Origin: Bombiscardovia coagulans
GTDB lineage: Bacteria > Actinomycetota > Actinomycetes > Actinomycetales > Bifidobacteriaceae
Assembly (NCBI RefSeq): GCF_002259585.1
Contig: NZ_MWWS01000004.1
Coordinates: 1-64,000 of the forward strand
Direction: 5' to 3'
DNA: 64,000 nucleotides
Shown here: positions 58,801-64,000 of the stretch, in pieces
How the letters are laid out: every line of letters starts with the position of its first letter
Position numbering within the stretch: position 1 is the stretch's first letter
Notes under the pieces: model-generated
Told to the model about the DNA's origin: nothing
Database searches by the model: none
The model's input: the letters and a program-made list of their open reading frames with translations, nothing else
Program-made: the position numbers and the translations under genes

Positions 58801-59123
58801 ATACGGCTGGTAACGTGAGTCAAAACAATGTTAGAGAAGCAAACCGTCTTTTACGTCAAAGCGCAAGAAATGGTGGTATGCCTAAGGGACGCGGCCTATA
58901 TGAACGTATGGGCAGATCAGTAGATATGGTGCAATGCTGGTATTCTGGGCAAGGAGAAGCGTTAGCTCACTCATGCAGCCAGCTGCCGGACGCGAAACCG
59001 GTTGATCTGAGCTCATATATGCCCGCTAAACCAGAATTAGTAGGAGTTGTTACACCTGCCGATAATGATCGCGTGCAAGTCAGTTTAACTTCCACTACTG
59101 ATGATTGGATTCTAGATGATTAA
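55812..59123 (+). CDS. Membrane FtsK/SpoIIIE-like conjugation ATPase (1103 aa)
   Basis: Four N-terminal helices (IITIIVSILLIMFGLPGMLL; FMWTVGVGATFASLQYLFAW; LTGTMIGTSLFLAAWIGA; FALAGILASLLVWALTG), a ~550-residue middle, and a C-terminal FtsK-type ATPase: Walker A SGTTGSGKSSVSLTL (~810), AVTDPNKGANDFRPI, Walker B RLLIQIDEFNSLL (~900), TLLTQARSAGIMLLLGAQQ and MLGRIFLGNG. It probably drives DNA or protein through the channel; with the TcpA-like and TraG-like proteins it makes three coupling-type ATPases in one element. ATG 55812 lies 9 bases after GCATAG without a ribosome site. Confidence 0.82.
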   Translation: MGRTYKRQANRRTKQQTPVVVSYHTPIRIITIIVSILLIMFGLPGMLLNSIGFWFASVMARKPELTGFDAWRQPEPSSPREQRALHSYRKAKAWFARWQDFDPRSPIFMWTVGVGATFASLQYLFAWYTNTTNTLWMTWWSLTGTMIGTSLFLAAWIGAKHTSMTRTHCTFRPVKWTKSRSTQCLGFALAGILASLLVWALTGCWPFLVGLPCLLTPIPITHSWKAARSQFTADIESATMLDRWIQQVKKPSFRSRPMMVTQTQTSPSGERMFLISVSHPNEWVNQATRDDLRPYANSENLDLAFVFHGDDKLHALANIAPLQTPDPIALTSNKVSLMVRCNMETARLGFNYATWPGSSILLPVGYSDSKAAAFVWKIKGPQPDWMQVQSSWLRGSTDGELGDWGSLIGLHMIVDPSYTHGWVYRGEIENISFDDDKAARYRFQQFSTTTDTKHYLSLISNHERDLDTWDNALKTVKLPPPVAILYDNAERFETQDWALQVTPMGISQQGGFQATDYMSIDLRPAMGDSTIADVLGMPNATVRDSWYTRYFRFVQSVPAVNPRIPTVLRSVRGSSAAHALLAQVIASRAFASILKRPALVGKPEQMSNTDEWTLWRIPVELTGGVTPADARRAQPRLKSMMGADIALWQWLDASHVILWAGNQCPTQTNQWRYPQCAKQAVKLLLDDAWAQAGATTKDGRSITTISYAPAKGTLKKAVFTIPAGLPPDKVESCVDGFCSNAGFSYSKTLPSAQAGQSIMLVSERMPLPEYVEANWNTITGESLQLPFGVLDDGSTAVWNPHDTPHLLASGTTGSGKSSVSLTLVQAALRQGIQVAVTDPNKGANDFRPIRDKLIAFEDTLEGCCALTSWAVSQMRYRVQLITEHGGGDYDSLPEAIKPPRLLIQIDEFNSLLVKDKSKTANPLGDPEIDNQNTLTDWSNGIRTKIGFNVSTLLTQARSAGIMLLLGAQQLNAGDLDLLPQASTAKSMLGRIFLGNGNTAGNVSQNNVREANRLLRQSARNGGMPKGRGLYERMGRSVDMVQCWYSGQGEALAHSCSQLPDAKPVDLSSYMPAKPELVGVVTPADNDRVQVSLTSTTDDWILDD

Positions 59124-59155
59124 CACTCTTACCTAGCATCCAATAAACAATCAGA

Positions 59156-59365
59156 TTAGCGTTGCGAAAACAAGCGAGTCAAACGATTACCCCACACTCG
59201 CATAATCCACCAAGGACCAATAAACAGGGCACCAGTAAAGAACAAGCTTGACCATAAACGAGATGAACTGCCAATAGCTAAAACAATCAACCCACTGGCA
59301 ACCACCCCTAAGAGAAGAGTAAACCAACGCGAACAACCTTGTTGTTTTTCATTAATTTTGTGCAT
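59156..59365 (-). CDS. Small two-helix membrane protein (69 aa)
   Basis: Helices WFTLLLGVVASGLIVLAIGS and LFFTGALFIGPWWIMRVW, with basic ends. ATG 59365 follows GGACGCATATATAAAGT directly, so the message starts at or next to the ATG. Located between FtsK-like and VirB4-like genes; probably a minor channel subunit. Confidence 0.65.
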   Translation of the reverse strand: MHKINEKQQGCSRWFTLLLGVVASGLIVLAIGSSSRLWSSLFFTGALFIGPWWIMRVWGNRLTRLFSQR

Positions 59366-59369
59366 ACTT

Positions 59370-59382
59370 TATATATGCGTCC
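59370..59382 (-). promoter_or_regulatory. Element promoter motif TTGGACGCATATATA
   Basis: Minus strand: TTGGACGCATATATAAAG ends one base before ATG 59365, leaving no room for a ribosome site. Confidence 0.65.
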
Positions 59383-59426
59383 AATTTGCATGCCCAACTA
59401 TCGAAAGGTGAAACACTATCACTTTC

Positions 59427-59434
59427 ACGCATAG
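59427..59434 (+). promoter_or_regulatory. Element promoter motif TCACGCATAGTT
   Basis: CACGCATAGT stands 7-8 bases before ATG 59443 of the VirB4-like gene, supporting that start over upstream codons. Confidence 0.6.
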
Positions 59435-59442
59435 TTTCCAGC

Positions 59443-61998
59443 ATGACAGCTATAGAAACAGCAGGCACATTTGCTAGACATCAAGGACAAGGATTCGTAC
59501 GTACCATCGACGGGTCCGCATGGCTCTATTGGACACTACCTTCACAACCCAGCGTCAGAGACGCAGGATCATGGTCCGATAAACTCAAAGCTGCCCGCCC
59601 AATCCAAGTAATCCTCCCTGCACTAGCAGCATTAGCACCACGAGTTCCACTCATGGGACGTAAAGTCGCCAAAAGTTTCTACCGGCACATCCACATCCTA
59701 GCTATAGCCACACCACAACCATACAAACCCAGCGACAATCTAGACACCGAAAGCCGAATACGACTACAACGAATATACGCAAACACCCCAGAACACGACC
59801 GCTTCACACTCGTCGGCGTTCGACTAAACAGCGGCGGTGAAAAACACCAAGGATTTTGGAGCAAAGTAGCATCCTGGATCAACCAAGCCGAAACAGACGA
59901 AGACGGAACAGGCATACCAGACGAAGCCTTCAACACCGACCGAACACGTATCCAACACATATTCCAAGACGCAGGATGCAGACCACCAACTGAACACGAA
60001 ATGCGCCGCGCACTAGCCTGGTGGCAAACCAACCGAATGCCAGAAACCGTACCAATCATGGTAGAACACGAACACATGCACACCTTCCCCAACATCCAAT
60101 CATGCCGACTAGGAGAAGACCTAAGAAATACCCGCATCGACTGCACCACCTGGAGCAAACGAATACAAGGCTCATACCCAATGACCATCGTATCCTTAGG
60201 ATCCCTACCATTCCAAGGCCAAGATGAACGCAACGAACCAGACGCAGACTGGGCAGCCACACTACTCGCAAGCGCTCGCGGTTCTGGGCAGGGTGCTTTA
60301 GCATTATCTATTAGGGGTTTAGTTGAACCCGGTGAAGCTAGTAGAGAGCAAATTGATAAAGATAAGCAGAATGTGCTTGATAAAACATTGAAGCAGCTAG
60401 AAGATAATCATAAAACTAATGTTAGTGTTGCTAATGATTTATCTGAAGTTGATGACATTTACCAAGTGAATGGTCGCCCGTGGCCAACATTGATTGATGC
60501 TCATGTGCATGTAGCTATTCCTGATGTGATAGATCAGCCTAATAAAGTCATGTATCCGGGAGAGGTTCGTTTAAATCCAGATCGGCAGGAAGCTGCGTTT
60601 CAAGATATGATGATAGGAAGTAGCATTTCATATAATCCTTCTCCTGTTTATTGGCCAACCCCGATTTTAGCGTTTGCTGGCCTGTCTGGAAGGTCTGTTG
60701 CAGGCGAGGATATGGGACGGGTGCGTAAAAAGGTTAAAGGTCGTTCGATACCTCTTCCAGGTGCTCTTCCTGGCGCTCTGCTAGGTTTTTCCGAGTCTGA
60801 TCGCCTTCCTGTGTACTGTTCGCCGTTCGCATCTAGGTTTTTGCATTGTCCACCAGGGTTACTTGTGTTATCACGAACCGGTGGTGGTAAAACACGTGTT
60901 ATGCTTCATTTAGCTTCTCAATGGTCACTATTACGCAATCCTGATAATCCATCACAAGGTATTCCTGGAGTGTTTTTTGATCCGAAACCGAATTCTGATG
61001 ATTTTGAACCATTCGTACATAGTCAAAACGGTAATATTTACAGGCTTGACGATCCTAAATCTGAAGCGTTACTCGACCCGCTACGTTGCATGCCTGCCAC
61101 CATGGGAGAAGAACGGGTACAAACAGCAGTGGAACTGTTGGGACAAATTCTAGGTGGCGAATACGGTGACAGACAGCTTGAACTCGCGTTAACCTCTATT
61201 ATTGGGTATGGAATACGACATGGGGCAGACTGCACAGGTATAGCCGTACAACTAGCCTATGAAGCGTACGAAAATAAAGCGACAGATTACGAAACAATTA
61301 GTCCGAAAGTCGCTACCATTTATCCTGAGCTCAAACGTTTTGCTTTAAACCAGCCGATGTTTCGACTCATATACGGCACAAAACCCGGTGGAATGCAGTT
61401 AAGTATTTCTAATGGTTTGACACTCATTTCTGCTGGCACTATGAACATTATTGGAGAGGGAACACAATCAGTTCCAAACGCAGTACAACGATGGGTAGTG
61501 CGTATGGCAGCTTTAGGTGGTGCCGCATCCATTATCGGACGGAATGGATATATTGCCATGGATGAAGCTTGGTCACTACTCGGGGACCCGTATGGAGTTT
61601 CTGTAGCCAACCGCATGGGACGACTTGCCCGCGCTCAACATTACATGTTCATGATGGCATCCCAAAAGGTTGACGAATTCGCAGATGCAGGATTAGAAGA
61701 TTTCGTCGGACGTTTCATTGTTCTCGGTATGGGGTCAAAAAATGAGTTAGCAGGGCGTAAATCTCAAGCTGAATCAGTGCTGATGCTTACCAACCAACAA
61801 CATAATGATCGCATGAGAGAACGTATCACTCATGATCAAGTTACAGATACAGATTCTAATACTCCTGATTGGGATAGCTTGTTTGCCTTGTTTGACCCAG
61901 ACACTGGTCAACTCTTACGAGGCTCTATCGGATACTATATAGGCGTTGACCGGTCAGCTATTCCTGTAGAAATTAACGTGTCTAACACTCTGGTATGA
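59443..61998 (+). CDS. VirB4-like conjugation ATPase (851 aa)
   Basis: Start at ATG 59443 behind the promoter motif. N-terminal ~450 residues are soluble; the C-terminal ATPase has Walker A VLSRTGGGKTRVML (~480), GVFFDPKPNSDDF, Walker B NGYIAMDEAWSLLG (~705), then RAQHYMFMMASQKVDEF. The MDEAW...LL box with the following helix is diagnostic of VirB4/TraC energisers. It powers channel assembly and substrate transfer, partnered by the TcpE-like protein. Odd: codon use switches sharply near 60275, from A/C-rich to T/G-rich, inside one uninterrupted gene. Confidence 0.88.
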   Translation: MTAIETAGTFARHQGQGFVRTIDGSAWLYWTLPSQPSVRDAGSWSDKLKAARPIQVILPALAALAPRVPLMGRKVAKSFYRHIHILAIATPQPYKPSDNLDTESRIRLQRIYANTPEHDRFTLVGVRLNSGGEKHQGFWSKVASWINQAETDEDGTGIPDEAFNTDRTRIQHIFQDAGCRPPTEHEMRRALAWWQTNRMPETVPIMVEHEHMHTFPNIQSCRLGEDLRNTRIDCTTWSKRIQGSYPMTIVSLGSLPFQGQDERNEPDADWAATLLASARGSGQGALALSIRGLVEPGEASREQIDKDKQNVLDKTLKQLEDNHKTNVSVANDLSEVDDIYQVNGRPWPTLIDAHVHVAIPDVIDQPNKVMYPGEVRLNPDRQEAAFQDMMIGSSISYNPSPVYWPTPILAFAGLSGRSVAGEDMGRVRKKVKGRSIPLPGALPGALLGFSESDRLPVYCSPFASRFLHCPPGLLVLSRTGGGKTRVMLHLASQWSLLRNPDNPSQGIPGVFFDPKPNSDDFEPFVHSQNGNIYRLDDPKSEALLDPLRCMPATMGEERVQTAVELLGQILGGEYGDRQLELALTSIIGYGIRHGADCTGIAVQLAYEAYENKATDYETISPKVATIYPELKRFALNQPMFRLIYGTKPGGMQLSISNGLTLISAGTMNIIGEGTQSVPNAVQRWVVRMAALGGAASIIGRNGYIAMDEAWSLLGDPYGVSVANRMGRLARAQHYMFMMASQKVDEFADAGLEDFVGRFIVLGMGSKNELAGRKSQAESVLMLTNQQHNDRMRERITHDQVTDTDSNTPDWDSLFALFDPDTGQLLRGSIGYYIGVDRSAIPVEINVSNTLV

Positions 61999-62010
61999 CG
62001 CATATATAAT
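61997..62010 (+). promoter_or_regulatory. Element promoter motif GACGCATATATAAT
   Basis: GACGCATATATAAT ends 3 bases before ATG 62014; the best -10 match (TATAAT) in the set. It overlaps the stop codon of the VirB4-like gene. Confidence 0.7.
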
Positions 62011-62013
62011 GGT

Positions 62014-62268
62014 ATGGCAAATATTACGACATTAACAACAGCACAAGCTGTCAGTTTAGAGCACATCATCCAAATTATGCGTTCATATGGTTTTGACCAT
62101 GAAGGACAGGGAATACGTTCTTCGAACGTTCATATCGAAAATCATGAGTCATATATTGTTTTTTGGCTGGAAAGTGAACAATCAATAGCCAATGGAACAT
62201 TAAATAGGAACGGCAAAGGCTTGTGGTGGCTTCGAGAAGAAGCACAACAAACTATTCACGTCCAGTAA
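62014..62268 (+). CDS. Small hypothetical protein (84 aa)
   Basis: ATG 62014 with TATAAT only 3 bases upstream, hence a leaderless start. Residues HIIQIMRSYGFDHEGQGIRS and YIVFWLESEQSIANGTLN; soluble, alpha/beta, unrecognised. Independently promoted although only 15 bp after the VirB4-like gene. Converges with 62252-62404. Confidence 0.6.
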   Translation: MANITTLTTAQAVSLEHIIQIMRSYGFDHEGQGIRSSNVHIENHESYIVFWLESEQSIANGTLNRNGKGLWWLREEAQQTIHVQ

Positions 62269-62404
62269 TAATATGGTACAAGCCTATAATGATACCGAGG
62301 ATGTAACCAATAACATTGATTATAAAATTGAATGCCCACTTGAAAACAACCAAAAAAATCAATCCAATAATGGCACCGATAATGAACGCTATAGTGAAAA
62401 CCAT
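62252..62404 (-). CDS. Small hydrophobic membrane protein (50 aa)
   Basis: Start at ATG 62404, after GAAAGGAAGG; the longer frame to 62458 would run through the promoter motif. The product MVFTIAFIIGAIIGLIFLVV... is almost entirely hydrophobic with one or two helices. Probably a minor membrane subunit of the transfer region. Confidence 0.6.
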   Translation of the reverse strand: MVFTIAFIIGAIIGLIFLVVFKWAFNFIINVIGYILGIIIGLYHIITGRE

Positions 62405-62430
62405 AATGAACACCTTCCTTTCACTATTTA

Positions 62431-62440
62431 TTATGCGTCC
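62431..62440 (-). promoter_or_regulatory. Element promoter motif TCGGACGCATAATA
   Basis: GGACGCATAA on the minus strand, 26 bases before ATG 62404. The preceding bases ATGCAAAATT resemble those before 59370 (ATGCAAATT). Confidence 0.55.
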
Positions 62441-63486
62441 GAATTTTGCATCATCCATTCATTATGCCACTGTTCAACCATTTTCGGATTCAAATGAAGG
62501 CTTTTTGCAACTTTCTTCCTATCAAGATCCTTCGCGAATACTTCATTAAACAAAGCCTGTAAATCCAGTTTTGCTTCAGCACTAGGTTCAACACCGATAG
62601 ACGGTATATCCTCTTGTACCTCTACTTTTTGTTCAACACCAGCAGATAAGAGATCATTAACTCTCTCTCCACGAAGAACTTGCTGCCCCCTTTTAAACAT
62701 GACTTCAAAATCTTTACGACCGTTATATACTCTTCCATCAGGAAGCCGTTTTACACTGTCAGGACGCTTTGTATGAGGATTAGCGTTACGCCCATCTGAT
62801 AGTCTCATACCTCCACCAAAAGAAACTCCTCGAACAATTTTATCGTTGATAAATTCCATCATATTCTCATCCCATAGTTGATCACGTATATGCGATGGAG
62901 GCAAACCTCGTGTATGATGATCAATTTGCCATTGTTGAACACGTTGTTGGTATCGTAAACCAACTCTCATTTTATGCTCAGTCAGATTCCATGGTGGTAG
63001 TCGTAACACTCGTTGTATTTTCACTGGTGCTTTAACTGCGCTTGCAACGAGCTGAGGACTATAACAACGAGTCGGATCTATCGCTATCGCCTGACGTAAC
63101 CCAGCTAATCTTTCAAATAAATATCGTTCAGCTTCGCGTTGAGCATCAGAAACATTCAGCAAAAACTTGTTTAATTCACGAACCAATGGGCCAGGTTGAT
63201 CATTACTCCCTAATGCTTGTTCAACTAGCGCCATTTCTTGCTCTGGAGTACAAACCGGCTGATCGCGATAATCTGCGCTCAACCCAGGTTGAGTAGCCCG
63301 CAAATTAGATGCTAGCCACCGCCATTGTTTGTCATGACTGTCTAACTCGTTATACAAGCTGATTCTATTGCGTTTTGACTTCGGATTGTTTAAAACAGGC
63401 AAATCGCTTATATCATGCGACTTATAGTCATACTGTCCACCAGTGCCACCAGGGCTATGTTTTGGTTTTCGTGATGTGTTGCTCAT
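62431..63486 (-). CDS. Tag-bearing protein with C-terminal HTH-like end (351 aa)
   Basis: Start at ATG 63486, 9 bases after GAGCGCATAG. The tag is RKPKHSPGGTGGQYDYKS...SDLPVLNN. The body is helical and charged, with LDSHDKQWRWLASNLRATQP, PWNLTEHKMRVGLRYQQRVQ, and near residue 230-270 LSDGRNANPHTKRPDSVKRL, RVYNGRKDFEVMFKRG. The last ~25 residues (DRKKVAKSLHLNPKMVEQWH) look like a helix-turn-helix. Not recognised as a family. Another example of the common tag on a distinct body. Confidence 0.75.
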   Translation of the reverse strand: MSNTSRKPKHSPGGTGGQYDYKSHDISDLPVLNNPKSKRNRISLYNELDSHDKQWRWLASNLRATQPGLSADYRDQPVCTPEQEMALVEQALGSNDQPGPLVRELNKFLLNVSDAQREAERYLFERLAGLRQAIAIDPTRCYSPQLVASAVKAPVKIQRVLRLPPWNLTEHKMRVGLRYQQRVQQWQIDHHTRGLPPSHIRDQLWDENMMEFINDKIVRGVSFGGGMRLSDGRNANPHTKRPDSVKRLPDGRVYNGRKDFEVMFKRGQQVLRGERVNDLLSAGVEQKVEVQEDIPSIGVEPSAEAKLDLQALFNEVFAKDLDRKKVAKSLHLNPKMVEQWHNEWMMQNSDA

Positions 63487-63494
63487 GACAAGCA

Positions 63495-63504
63495 ACTATG
63501 CGCT
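63495..63504 (-). promoter_or_regulatory. Element promoter motif GAGCGCATAGTT
   Basis: Minus strand, 9 bases before ATG 63486. Almost the same as the element at 43677. Confidence 0.6.
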
Positions 63505-64000
63505 CATTCATCTTGAATGATGATCGCTCGTATAGTCGCTACTAGTTGATTCGCCTGATCCCGATACTTTTGATAACCTTTCGATCCTACTTGTGCTCCT
63601 CGAGGGCGAGTTTTCAGGTTCAACCGTTGGCATTCCTGATCCCAGACACTTTGCGATTCCACTCCGGGATATTGAAAAAGCTTTTGCTCGTATGCAAGTC
63701 CTGTACGAGCGTTTCTGAGAGTCATTCCTTCGCGGTTGAGAATGGCGTCAGCACGTAGATTCGGATGTTTTGCTACCAGATAGTCAGCAACCTGATGATC
63801 TAGAACTACAAGTTCTATGCTTTGTCTTAGATTTGGTTTAGGCCGTACTGATGCAAACAATGTTTTCAACTCTTGAGGATCGACCCCTGGTTGTATGATC
63901 TCTCCGTCAATTATACGTTTCAACATAGCTTGAGCTTGTTTGTATGTTACATCATGCTCATATAGCCATTGCATATTTGGTTTAAATTCTGTTAAACATG
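63504..64000 (-). CDS. Hypothetical protein, 5' end outside window
   Basis: The frame is open to the window edge, reading LTEFKPNMQWLYEHDVTYKQ before and through the first in-window ATG (63974), so the true start is probably beyond 64000. Charged alpha/beta protein (SIELVVLDHQVADYLVAKHP, LNREGMTLRNARTGLAYEQK) with a basic C-terminal half (TRPRGAQVGSKGYQKYRDQA). Its stop is just upstream of the next tag-protein promoter. Unrecognised. Confidence 0.65.
   Translation of the reverse strand, partial: CLTEFKPNMQWLYEHDVTYKQAQAMLKRIIDGEIIQPGVDPQELKTLFASVRPKPNLRQSIELVVLDHQVADYLVAKHPNLRADAILNREGMTLRNARTGLAYEQKLFQYPGVESQSVWDQECQRLNLKTRPRGAQVGSKGYQKYRDQANQLVATIRAIIIQDE

Overview
The window looks like an AT-rich, highly mosaic conjugative element (megaplasmid or ICE) of a bifidobacterium-like actinobacterium (Bifidobacterium/Gardnerella group). 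This is inferred from type I-E cas remnants of actinobacterial flavour, a 3' tRNA-Gly(TCC) fragment, an LPVTG-anchored thioester-type adhesin and a TcpA/TcpC/VirB4-type Gram-positive secretion apparatus. No ribosomal or other taxonomic marker is present, so the genus is a guess.

Layout. 0-11 kb: integration and regulatory cargo, with two related tyrosine recombinases, an XRE regulator beside a SecB-like chaperone, a TIR/deoxyribosyltransferase-like effector candidate, two minus-strand operons led by related HTH proteins, and decayed gene pieces. At 11.04 kb a 48-bp 3' end of a tRNA-Gly gene marks an old attachment site. 11-19.3 kb: a block of different texture (more G/C-ending codons) with two ImmA/IrrE-type metalloproteases, a GNAT-like gene with a small upstream partner, a lipoprotein remnant, a compact five-gene operon of unknown function headed by one of the proteases, and a Panacea/SocA-type gene. 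19.5-26.4 kb: a membrane-anchored proline-rich protein and a giant sortase-anchored adhesin. 26.6-33.5 kb: two small HTH proteins, a Panacea remnant, a GHKL ATPase with a PD-(D/E)XK-like C-terminus, and a broken type I-E cas segment (5'-truncated cas5e, cas6e, possible cas1 start).

A 545-bp apparently perfect direct repeat (49-593 and 30693-31237) brackets the first 31 kb. Its right edge runs into different genes in each copy: a recombinase-containing ORF in one, cas5e in the other.

33.5-64 kb is the conjugation backbone: four NTPases (TcpA/FtsK-like, TraG/VirD4-like, a second FtsK-like, VirB4-like), a TcpC/VirB8-like protein, a polytopic VirB6-like protein, several small membrane proteins, two membrane-anchored HNH nucleases, a ParA/MinD-like ATPase and a plasmid-borne DNA sliding clamp. 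No relaxase, cell-wall hydrolase or replication initiator was recognised here; they may lie outside the window.

Two patterns run across the window. (1) Most backbone transcription units start just downstream of a shared promoter-like motif, GACGCATATA or its variant GCGCATAG, often only 6-8 bases before the ATG, which suggests leaderless messages. The element also encodes a protein with a possible sigma region-2-like stretch (50867-51739) whose gene carries the motif. (2) At least five proteins share a short N-terminal module (R-K-P-x-x-S-P-G-G/S-x-G-G-Q-Y/F-D...DLP) joined to unrelated C-terminal parts, as if it were a transport or docking tag. All assignments rest on reading the sequence; no database search was run.
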